Both the position numbers and the translations under genes were made by a program. A stretch of DNA of 5,867 nucleotides, taken from assembly GCA_035553355.1 (NCBI GenBank), contig DATMJW010000020.1, positions 1 through 5,867 of the forward strand, in the 5' to 3' direction. Under the pieces are notes generated by a model. The model saw nothing but the letters and a program-made list of their open reading frames with translations, searched no databases and had not been told where the DNA came from. Positions within the stretch are counted from its first letter, which is position 1. Every line of letters begins with the position of its first letter. The stretch is from Gaiellasilicea sp035553355 (GTDB taxonomy: Bacteria > Actinomycetota > Thermoleophilia > Gaiellales > Gaiellaceae). Shown in pieces: positions 1 through 5,395 of the stretch.

Positions 1-1667
1 GCCTCGCGGGGCCGCGCCGCCCGCAGGACCGCGTCCCGCTCGCAGCGGCGAAGGAGTCGTTCCTCGAGACGCTCGGCGGCTTCGGCACCGACCTCCACCG
101 GGCGACGCACGACAAGGCGGTGGCCGACACCTTCCCGGCGAGCGACCCGACGAGCGAGCAGGCTCCGGCGGGCGAGCCCGAGCCGGAGCGCGCAGGCGAC
201 CACGCCCCCGTCGCGACGGCCACCCCCGAGCACCGGCGCGTTCCCGTCGCCGGCGAGAACTACGAGCTCGACCACGGCAGCGTCGTCATCGCCGCGATCA
301 CGAGCTGTACGAACACCTCCAACCCGACCGTGATGATCGGCGCCGGCCTGCTCGCGAAGAAGGCGGTCGAGCGCGGCCTCTCGCGGAAGCCGTGGGTGAA
401 GTCGAGCCTCGCACCAGGCTCGAAGGTGGTGACCGAGTACTACGAGCGCGCGGGGCTGACGCCGTACTTGGAGGAGCTCGGCTTCCACACGGTCGGCTAC
501 GGCTGCACGACGTGCATCGGGAACTCGGGCCCGCTTCCGGAGGCGATCTCGGAGGCCGTCACCGCGAACGACCTCGTCGTCTGCTCCGTGCTCTCCGGCA
601 ACCGCAACTTCGAGGCACGGATTCACCCGGAGGTGAAGGCGAACTACCTCGCCTCACCGCCGCTCGTGGTGGCCTACGCCATCGCAGGGCGCATGGACGT
701 CGACCTCGTCACCGAGCCGCTGGGGCAGGGATCGGACGGCGAGGACGTGTACCTGCGAGACATCTGGCCGTCGTCCGAGGAGGTCGCGACGACCGTCGCA
801 GCCGCGCTGCAGGGTGAGATGTTCCGCTCCACGTACGCGGACGTCTTCACGGGCGACGAGCAGTGGCGCTCGCTGCCCGTCCCGGAGGGTGAGCTCTTCG
901 CGTGGGAGCCGGACTCGACCTACGTCCGCCGGCCGCCGTACTTCGACGGGATGGCGCCGCAGCCCGGGACGGTCGACGACATCGCGGGCGCGCGCTGCCT
1001 CGTCATGCTCGGCGACTCCGTCACGACCGACCACATCTCCCCCGCCGGCTCGATCAAGCCGGACTCACCGGCGGGGCGATACCTCGTCGAGCACGGGGTC
1101 GAGCGGCGCGCCTTCAACTCGTACGGCTCCCGCCGCGGCAACCACGAGGTGATGGTGCGCGGGACGTTCGCGAACGTCCGGCTGCGGAACCTGCTCGTCC
1201 CCGGCTCCGAAGGGACGTGGACGGTGCACCTCCCCTCGGGCGAGGAGACGACGATCTTCGAGGCGTCGCAGCGTTACCTCGCGGAAGGGACGCCGCTCGT
1301 CGTGATCGCCGGCAAGGAGTACGGATCGGGTTCGTCGCGCGACTGGGCCGCGAAGGGCCCGAACCTGCTCGGGGTCCGCGCGGTGATCGCCGAGAGCTAC
1401 GAGCGAATCCACCGCTCGAACCTCCTGATGATGGGGATCCTGCCGCTCCAGTTCCGCGACGGCGAGAACCCGGAGACGCTCGGCCTCACCGGCCGCGAGA
1501 CGTTCTCGATCGAAGGAGTCGACAACGGCGAGGCGCGCGAGGTGACCGTGCACGCCGACGACAGGACGTTCACCGCGCGCGTGCGGCTCGACACGCCGCG
1601 CGAGCGCGAGTACGTGCGCCACGGCGGCATCCTCCCGTACGTCCTGCGCCGCCTGCTCGCGGCCTGA
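1..1667 (+). CDS. acnA: Aconitate hydratase AcnA, C-terminal part (5' end off window)
   Basis: This enzyme interconverts citrate and isocitrate through cis-aconitate in the cytoplasmic TCA cycle, using a [4Fe-4S] cluster. The reading frame is open from base 3, starting with LAGPRRPQDRV, a conserved AcnA/IRP motif, so the gene begins upstream; a GTG at 120 is internal. About 554 residues are present of a usual ~900. Visible are SCTNTSNP with the first cluster Cys (codon 306-308), GYGCTTCIGNSGPL with the other two (504-506 and 513-515), GDSVTTDHISPAGSI, the RRGNHEVM segment, the substrate-binding GSGSSRDWAAKG loop, and ERIHRSNL near the C-terminus. The whole stretch closely follows the E. coli AcnA sequence as I remember it. 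One difference is the linker between the RPQDR motif and SCTN, which is about 40 residues longer and rich in Pro, Glu and Ala. The stop lies 9 bases from the stop of a convergent small gene. Family assignment is secure. Confidence 0.97.
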   Translation, partial: LAGPRRPQDRVPLAAAKESFLETLGGFGTDLHRATHDKAVADTFPASDPTSEQAPAGEPEPERAGDHAPVATATPEHRRVPVAGENYELDHGSVVIAAITSCTNTSNPTVMIGAGLLAKKAVERGLSRKPWVKSSLAPGSKVVTEYYERAGLTPYLEELGFHTVGYGCTTCIGNSGPLPEAISEAVTANDLVVCSVLSGNRNFEARIHPEVKANYLASPPLVVAYAIAGRMDVDLVTEPLGQGSDGEDVYLRDIWPSSEEVATTVAAALQGEMFRSTYADVFTGDEQWRSLPVPEGELFAWEPDSTYVRRPPYFDGMAPQPGTVDDIAGARCLVMLGDSVTTDHISPAGSIKPDSPAGRYLVEHGVERRAFNSYGSRRGNHEVMVRGTFANVRLRNLLVPGSEGTWTVHLPSGEETTIFEASQRYLAEGTPLVVIAGKEYGSGSSRDWAAKGPNLLGVRAVIAESYERIHRSNLLMMGILPLQFRDGENPETLGLTGRETFSIEGVDNGEAREVTVHADDRTFTARVRLDTPREREYVRHGGILPYVLRRLLAA

Positions 1668-1676
1668 CGAGAACAG

Positions 1677-1814
1677 CTACCGACGCTTCGCGCGCGGCAC
1701 GCGCCGCTCTTCCGCCAGCTTCGCGCGGTGATAGGCGATTCGCTCCTCGAGCTGGCGGCGGTTCTCCGCGTCGAGCCGCCAGAACTCGGCGTCAAGCTTC
1801 TTCTTCCTCTTCAT
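1677..1814 (-). CDS. Small basic protein of 45 aa, unknown function, overlapping the upstream small gene
   Basis: I do not recognise a named family. The frame runs from ATG (1814-1812) to TAG (1679-1677) and gives a highly charged 45-residue protein: a basic head MKRKKK, a central stretch likely to be one amphipathic helix (LDAEFWRLDAENRRQLEER), and a basic tail ending RAKRR. There is no Cys and no membrane segment. A GGAG (1824-1821) lies 6 bases before the ATG, inside the coding region of the preceding 40-codon gene, so translation probably depends on ribosomes arriving from that gene. The first 23 bases (1792-1814) are shared with its end in another frame. The composition is sensible for a protein and the ribosome binding site is well placed, which argues for a real gene. 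The alternative is that this is the second half of one longer gene split by a frameshift. The C-terminus faces the aconitase stop across 9 bases. Confidence 0.6.
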   Translation of the reverse strand: MKRKKKLDAEFWRLDAENRRQLEERIAYHRAKLAEERRVPRAKRR

Positions 1815-1914
1815 CGTCGTCTCCGAGGAACAGCAGGATACGGTCGGCCTTCGCGTGCAGCGTCATCAGCGACGTCATGATCGTGATGATGTCCTCACGC
1901 TCGATCTGAGACAC
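1792..1914 (-). CDS. Small protein of 40 aa with Asp/Glu tail, unknown function
   Basis: The frame starts at GTG (1914-1912), reads SQIEREDIITIMTSLM onward and stops at TGA (1794-1792). Residues 2-30 look like one amphipathic helix with regularly spaced Ile, Leu and Met, and the last ten residues are GDDDEEEEEA. I recall similar short actinobacterial proteins (helix plus acidic tail) annotated as hypothetical; no function is known to me. No stop interrupts the frame upstream, but there it runs opposite in style to, and inside, the lipoprotein gene, and the composition turns unlike protein before residue 1, so the GTG is the sensible start. It has only a weak ribosome binding site. It lies 76 bases after the lipoprotein gene on the same strand and overlaps the next small gene by 23 bases. 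It may act as a small adaptor or oligomer, but that is speculation. Confidence 0.6.
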   Translation of the reverse strand: MSQIEREDIITIMTSLMTLHAKADRILLFLGDDDEEEEEA

Positions 1915-1932
1915 GGGTCCATCGTGCCGGAG

Positions 1933-1976
1933 GCCGCCGGAACCGGCAAGGCGGCTCCCGCGGGCGCGTCCGCCCG
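1933..1976 (-). other. Two GC-rich hairpins between the lipoprotein gene and the small genes
   Basis: Reading along the minus strand after the lipoprotein stop, a 6-bp stem (1976-1971 with 1966-1961, loop of 4) is followed at once by a second 6-bp stem (1955-1950 with 1938-1933, 11-base loop that can itself fold). Neither is followed by a run of T. They could attenuate or end the lipoprotein transcript, or stabilise its 3' end. In DNA this GC-rich such stems also occur by chance, so a role is unproven. Confidence 0.25.
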
Positions 1977-1990
1977 GGGCGATCGCGCTG

Positions 1991-2785
1991 TCAGCAGCCG
2001 CCGGCCGGGCAGAGCCTGAGCGGGACGCGCACCGCGTGCCTCTCGCTGCCGTCGTCGGCCGACTCCTCGTAGAGGACGAGCGTCGCCTCCGTCGGTTCGT
2101 CCACCTCGAACGGGAGCTCCTGCGCGAAGTCGCCGCGGCCGGGCGCGCCCTCGGCCGCGGTCGCGAAGCCCTCGGCGAGCACGGCACCGCCCTCCGCCTC
2201 CAGTCTGAGCGACACGTTCGCCTCGAAGACGCTCGCGCTCCCACGAACGAGGAGCGGCGACGATGCCTCCGTCCCAGCGAGCGGCCGGTCGACGACGATC
2301 GGCGCGAGGACGGCGCCCACGTCCGCGCGCGTGAGGTCGCGCGCGGGGACGCCCTCGCCGCCGATCGCCTCCACGTCGGCACCGTCGATGCGGATCGTGA
2401 CGCGCTCGACCCGTGGCCACTGCGTCAGCGTCGCGACGACCTGCGCGACCCGCGCCTGCATGCCGAGGCTGCCGCCGCCGCGTGCGAACGCGCTCGAGAG
2501 GTCGACGACGGCCTCGGCACCGTCGGTCTCGAGCCCGCGGACGCGGGTCCCGGGCGGGATCGCCGTCGCCCTCCCCTCGGCGTTCGCCACGAGCGCCTCG
2601 ACCGCCTCCCGGACAGTGGGCGCCGTCTCGGCCTCCGCCCGATACGCGCGCACCTGCTCCCCGTCGAGGTAGTAGAGCGCGTATGCGGCGGGCGCCCGCG
2701 GCGCCTCCGTCTCGTCCGCAGCTGCGCCGCCGCAGCCGGCCGCCACCGTCACGGCCACGAGGAGCAGGACGCCGGGACGCACCAT
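1991..2785 (-). CDS. Lipoprotein with GerMN and Gmad2 domains
   Basis: This is a 264-residue putative lipoprotein on the outer face of the membrane. Residues 1-17 form a short basic-then-hydrophobic signal peptide, followed by a lipobox (VAAGC, Cys18) and a small Ala/Glu/Pro-rich linker. Residues ~35-142 match the GerMN domain known from the sporulation/germination protein GerM, with a VDLSSAF strand (94-100) and the closing pattern QVVATLTQWPRVERVTIRIDG. Residues ~162-258 match Gmad2, the immunoglobulin-like domain often paired with GerMN (SPLLVRGSASVFEANVSL and a DG-containing turn near 245). The protein ends in CPAGGC. GerMN/Gmad2 proteins also occur in bacteria not known to sporulate, where the role is unclear, perhaps envelope or peptidoglycan related. 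The start is the ATG at 2785-2783, which gives an ideal signal peptide; no strong ribosome binding site precedes it. It is divergent from the riboswitch-controlled permease. Confidence 0.88.
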   Translation of the reverse strand: MVRPGVLLLVAVTVAAGCGGAAADETEAPRAPAAYALYYLDGEQVRAYRAEAETAPTVREAVEALVANAEGRATAIPPGTRVRGLETDGAEAVVDLSSAFARGGGSLGMQARVAQVVATLTQWPRVERVTIRIDGADVEAIGGEGVPARDLTRADVGAVLAPIVVDRPLAGTEASSPLLVRGSASVFEANVSLRLEAEGGAVLAEGFATAAEGAPGRGDFAQELPFEVDEPTEATLVLYEESADDGSERHAVRVPLRLCPAGGC

Positions 2786-2786
2786 G

Positions 2787-2799
2787 TACGCTGACGTTA
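2787..2799. promoter_or_regulatory. Candidate overlapping divergent -10 boxes
   Basis: Only 11 bases separate the lipoprotein ATG from the 5' edge of the aptamer. On the plus strand TACGCT (2787-2792) fits a -10 box and would start RNA near 2799, just at the aptamer. On the minus strand TAACGT (2799-2794) fits a -10 box and would start RNA near 2787, almost at the ATG. No convincing -35 element is seen for either. Six-base matches are weak evidence, so this rests mainly on the position. Confidence 0.25.
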
Positions 2800-2869
2800 C
2801 CGGGGTGCCCCGACGGGGGCTGAGATCACACCCGCAGAACCTGCTCCGGTTCGTACCGGCGAAGGGAGG
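2797..2869 (+). promoter_or_regulatory. TPP riboswitch (THI element) controlling the permease gene
   Basis: This RNA element binds thiamine pyrophosphate and lowers expression of the downstream gene. The conserved pieces are present in order: CGGGGTGCCC (2801-2810), CTGAGA (2820-2825), ACCC (2830-2833), ACCTG (2839-2843), a CCGG/CCGG helix (2846-2849 with 2856-2859), and GCGAAGGGA (2859-2867). Pairing gives P2 (CGGGGT with ACCCG), a short P3 of five pairs (2807-2811 with 2816-2820) with a four-base loop, P4 (CCT 2840-2842 with AGG 2863-2865) and P5. I find only a poor P1. The permease ribosome binding site GGAGG (2865-2869) falls within the 3' end of the aptamer, so ligand binding probably blocks it directly. 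There is no room for a terminator between aptamer and ATG. It corresponds to Rfam RF00059; identity is near certain, mechanism is inferred. Confidence 0.95.
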
Positions 2870-2877
2870 AAGGACAG

Positions 2878-4197
2878 ATGGAGAGGGAGCCCGCGTGGGG
2901 GATCGAGCCCGTGCCCGAGCGGCTGCGGGTGCTCGGGACGGTCGACACGGCGCTTCTGTGGGGGAACCTCGGCGTCTCCCTGCTCGTCCTCGTCGCAGGG
3001 ACGTATCTCGTTCCGGCGCTCTCGCTGCCCGCTGCGCTCCTCGCGATCGCGATCGGCGGGCTGATCGGAAACGCGATGCTGGGGCTCGCCGGGCTGATCG
3101 GGACGGACGCGCGGGTGCCCGCGATGGTGCTGATGCGCGCGCCGCTCGGGCGCCGCGGCTCGTGGCTGCCGACGGTGCTGAACGGGGCGCAGTGCATCGG
3201 CTGGGCGACCTTCGAGCTGCTGATCATCGCGACGGCCGCGGCCGCGCTCTCGGACGAGCTCTTCGGCTTCCGCGGCCAGCCGCTCTGGACGTTGCTCTTC
3301 GGCGGCGTCGCTCTCGCGCTCGCGCTCCTCGGGCCGATCGACGTCGTCCGCAAGCTGCTCCGCAAGTTCGTCGCCTGGGCGGTGCTCGCGTCGCTCCTCT
3401 ACCTGACGTGGTGGGCGCTCGCCGGCGACGGCCTCGGCGAGGCCTTCGGCGCGGCGGGCGAGGGTGGCATGTCGATCCTCGGCGGCGTCGACCTCGTCGT
3501 TGCGATCACCGTCTCGTGGATCCCCCTCGTCGCCGACTACACGCGCTTCGGCCGGACGCGCCGCGCGAGCTTCTGGGGCGTCGGCGTGGGCTACCTCGTC
3601 GCGAGCGTCTGGATGTGGTCTCTCGGCGCGATCCTCTTCTTCACCCGCGACGTGACGGATCCCGCGGCGCTCCCCGTCGCCGTGGCGGCAGGCGGCGTCG
3701 CGGCGGCGCTCGCGCTCTTCGCCGTCATGGTCGACGAGACGGACGAGGCGTTCGCGAACGTCTACTCCGCAGCGGTGACGACCCAGAACCTGGCGCCGCT
3801 CGTCCCGCAGCGCGCCCTCGTCGTCGCGGCCTCGTTGGCGGCGACGGTGGGCGCGCTCACGATCGACCTGCGCGCGTACGAGTCGTTCCTGATCCTGCTC
3901 GGGTCGTTCTTCGTCCCGCTCTTCGGCGTGCTGCTCGCGGACTGGATCGTCGCCGGCCGCAGGTACCGGCCGAGCGACGTCTTCGACTCGCGGCGCGTCC
4001 GCCCGGCGATGATCGGCGCCTGGATCGCGGGCTTCGCCACGTACCAGTGGCTCCATCCGGCGGGCCCGCAGTGGTGGCTCGACCTCGTCGAGCGCGCGCG
4101 GCCTCAGGATCTCGGCGTCGGCGCGACGCTGCCCAGCTTCGCGCTCGCGCTCGCGCTCGGGCTCGCCGTCGCCGGGCTCGGCCGCCGCCGCGTGTAA
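2878..4197 (+). CDS. cytX: NCS1-family permease, probable HMP/thiamine precursor transporter (CytX type)
   Basis: This is a 439-residue inner-membrane transporter of the nucleobase:cation symporter-1 family. About 12 hydrophobic segments are visible, starting near residues 25, 52, 100, 134, 162, 200, 230, 263, 310, 332, 375 and 415. Family landmarks include the N-terminal TALLWGNLGVSLLVLVAGTY region, GAQCIGWATFE in the third segment and WIPLVADYTRF around the sixth, where ADYxRF is typical of NCS1. The family imports purines, pyrimidines, hydantoins, allantoin or thiamine precursors. A TPP riboswitch ends 8 bases before the ATG, so the substrate is most likely hydroxymethylpyrimidine or a related thiamine building block; that step is inference from regulation. 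The ATG follows GGAGG (2865-2869) at 8 bases. Length is normal and the gene is intact. A kinase gene follows after 19 bases. A cytosine or purine substrate cannot be ruled out from sequence alone. Confidence 0.9.
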   Translation: MEREPAWGIEPVPERLRVLGTVDTALLWGNLGVSLLVLVAGTYLVPALSLPAALLAIAIGGLIGNAMLGLAGLIGTDARVPAMVLMRAPLGRRGSWLPTVLNGAQCIGWATFELLIIATAAAALSDELFGFRGQPLWTLLFGGVALALALLGPIDVVRKLLRKFVAWAVLASLLYLTWWALAGDGLGEAFGAAGEGGMSILGGVDLVVAITVSWIPLVADYTRFGRTRRASFWGVGVGYLVASVWMWSLGAILFFTRDVTDPAALPVAVAAGGVAAALALFAVMVDETDEAFANVYSAAVTTQNLAPLVPQRALVVAASLAATVGALTIDLRAYESFLILLGSFFVPLFGVLLADWIVAGRRYRPSDVFDSRRVRPAMIGAWIAGFATYQWLHPAGPQWWLDLVERARPQDLGVGATLPSFALALALGLAVAGLGRRRV

Positions 4198-4204
4198 CGG
4201 GCCG

Positions 4205-4210
4205 TAGGAT
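4205..4210 (+). promoter_or_regulatory. Candidate -10 box for a leaderless kinase transcript
   Basis: TAGGAT fits the actinobacterial TAnnnT -10 pattern and ends 6 bases before the GTG at 4217, so transcription could begin at or next to the start codon. The same bases contain AGGA, which could instead be a weak ribosome binding site for a shared transcript with the permease. Sequence alone does not separate the two readings. Confidence 0.3.
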
Positions 4211-4216
4211 CGGCAC

Positions 4217-5011
4217 GTGCGCGGAGTCGCCGTCATCGGGAACCTGACGCGCGACGTGGTCGACGGCGGCCCGCCGCGGGTCGGCGGGACGCCGTTCCAC
4301 GCGGCGCGAGCGCTCCGTCTGCTCGGCGGGCGGACGCGGATCGTCGCGCGCTGCACGCAGGCGGACCGGCGGTCGCTCCTGCCGCCGCTCGTCGCGCTCG
4401 GCGTCCCGGTCGTCTGGCTGCCCGCGGACAGCACCGCATCGTTCGAGCTCCGGTACTCGGGCGAGGAGCGGGCGACGACGCTCGTCGACCCGGGCGCCCC
4501 GTGGACGCTCCCCGACGCGCTGCACGTCGGGCGCGCGGCCTGGGTGCAGGTCGGGTCGCTCGCGCGCGGAGACGTCCCGGCCGAGGTGCTCGAGGCGCTT
4601 GCGCGCGACCGCCGGATCGCGCTCGACGGCCAGGGCCTCCTCCGGCTCCCGCAGCCCGGACCTGCGTCGCTCGATGCGGAGTTCTCGCGCGACCTCCTCC
4701 GCCACGTGCACGTGCTCAAGCTCTCGACGGAGGAGGCCGAGGCGCTCGGCGGCGAGGCCGAGGCCGCCGGCCTCGGCGTGCCCGAGGTGGTGGTGACGCA
4801 CGGGCCGCGGGGCGCCGTCCTCCTCACACCCGGGCACCGCGACGTCGTGCCCGTTCGTCGCGTCGCCGGCGTCGACCCGACCGGCGCGGGCGACGCATTC
4901 CTCGCCGCGTACGTATGGGCGCGCGCGTGCGGGCATCGCCCGCTCTCGGCCGCGCGTCACGCCGCCGGCACCGCCGCGCGCGTGCTCGAGCTCGCGGCCG
5001 TGCCCGCGTGA
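4217..5011 (+). CDS. PfkB/ribokinase-family small-molecule kinase, substrate unknown
   Basis: This is a 264-residue cytoplasmic kinase expected to transfer phosphate from ATP to a hydroxyl group of a sugar, nucleoside or similar compound. The second PfkB signature is clear at DPTGAGDAFLAAYV, with the anion hole GAGD and catalytic base Asp226. The N-terminal Gly-Gly (23-24, in RVGGTPFHAARAL) matches the substrate-binding region. The NxxE motif appears as KLSTEE (168-173), with Ser in place of Asn, a variant also seen in fructokinase-like members. The protein is shorter than a typical ribokinase (~300), the lid region being reduced. GTG 4217 is the start: residues 4-9 (VAVIGN) form the usual first strand and no earlier codon is plausible. 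It sits 19 bases after the CytX-like permease and overlaps the next gene by 4 bases. A role in phosphorylating an imported thiamine precursor is possible but unproven; a nucleoside or sugar kinase is equally allowed. Confidence 0.85.
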   Translation: MRGVAVIGNLTRDVVDGGPPRVGGTPFHAARALRLLGGRTRIVARCTQADRRSLLPPLVALGVPVVWLPADSTASFELRYSGEERATTLVDPGAPWTLPDALHVGRAAWVQVGSLARGDVPAEVLEALARDRRIALDGQGLLRLPQPGPASLDAEFSRDLLRHVHVLKLSTEEAEALGGEAEAAGLGVPEVVVTHGPRGAVLLTPGHRDVVPVRRVAGVDPTGAGDAFLAAYVWARACGHRPLSAARHAAGTAARVLELAAVPA

Positions 5012-5394
5012 TCGCGCACGTCTTCACCTCCGAGGGTGTCGTGGCGGTCGACGCGGAGGACGGAGCGGTGCTCGGCGAGCCGCGCGAGCCGACGGAGCCG
5101 GAGCGGGTCGACGTCCCGCTCCCGCGCGTCGTCGCGGCCGCTTCCGCGGGCTCCACCGTCGTCGCGGTCGTCGACCGCCGCCCGCCTCTCCTCGTCTCCC
5201 ACGACGGCGGCGCGACGTGGAGCGAAGCCGGCCGCGGGCTGCCGCCCGGGTTCGCCGTCGCGGTCGACGCCGACGATCCCGACCGGATCCTCTACGGCGC
5301 CCGGAACCGGCTCTACCTCTCGACGGACGGCGGCCGCTTCTGGCGGAACCTCGAGCTCGAGCTCCCCGACGTGCAGGCGCTCGCGTGGGCGTGA
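5008..5394 (+). CDS. Small Asp-box (BNR-repeat) protein, 128 aa
   Basis: The GTG start overlaps the TGA of the kinase gene (GTGA), a usual sign of coupled translation; an open frame further upstream only shadows the kinase. Two Asp-box motifs (S-x-D-G-G-x-x-W) stand at residues 64-71 (SHDGGATW) and 105-112 (STDGGRFW), 41 residues apart, as expected for neighbouring blades of a sialidase/sortilin/YCF48-type beta-propeller. Residues 10-22 look like one more strand pair (GVVAVDAEDGAVL). A full propeller needs about 6-8 blades and 300 or more residues, so this protein could form only two or three blades alone. It may oligomerise, or be a shrunken relative of longer propellers. There is no signal peptide, so it is probably cytoplasmic, unlike many Asp-box proteins. 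No sialidase catalytic residues are evident. Its job is unknown. It ends one base from the stop of the convergent PhzF-family gene. Confidence 0.75.
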   Translation: MIAHVFTSEGVVAVDAEDGAVLGEPREPTEPERVDVPLPRVVAAASAGSTVVAVVDRRPPLLVSHDGGATWSEAGRGLPPGFAVAVDADDPDRILYGARNRLYLSTDGGRFWRNLELELPDVQALAWA

Positions 5395-5395
5395 G

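Noticed and set aside
902..1909. A 335-codon plus-strand frame overlapping the aconitase end and the small genes
   Set aside because: It is an out-of-frame reading of aconitase with Arg/Ala-rich composition; the C-terminal portion is antisense to the small genes.
1933..1976. A standard Rho-independent terminator after the lipoprotein gene
   Set aside because: The hairpins lack a following T run on the minus strand, so they are reported only as hairpins.
1915..2382. N-terminal extension of the 40-residue small protein into the lipoprotein gene
   Set aside because: The extension is a Ser/Arg-rich out-of-frame reading of the lipoprotein gene; helical, Ile/Met/Leu-spaced sequence begins only at the GTG at 1914.
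2036..2794. A 252-codon plus-strand open frame opposite the lipoprotein gene
   Set aside because: The product is Arg-rich without recognisable structure, while the opposite strand encodes signal peptide, GerMN and Gmad2 in order.
4139..4160. Short GCGCTC tandem repeat in the permease gene (and a similar run near 3310-3330)
   Set aside because: It simply encodes Leu-Ala repeats in transmembrane helices with preferred codons; no sign of a functional DNA repeat.
2797..4827. A 676-codon open frame on the minus strand covering the permease and kinase genes
   Set aside because: Its translation is a charged Arg/Glu/Asp-rich string with no domains, and it runs against two genes with clear family motifs. 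Long antisense frames are expected in DNA this GC-rich.
4501..5007. N-terminal extension of the Asp-box protein into the kinase gene
   Set aside because: This part reads as Arg-rich nonsense in the shadow of the kinase. Composition becomes protein-like only from the GTG at 5008, which also makes a standard 4-base overlap.
4217..5011. Calling the kinase ThiD or ThiM
   Set aside because: The motifs are of PfkB type (DPTGAGD signature, Gly-Gly near the N-terminus), and position behind cytX alone does not justify a thiamine gene name.
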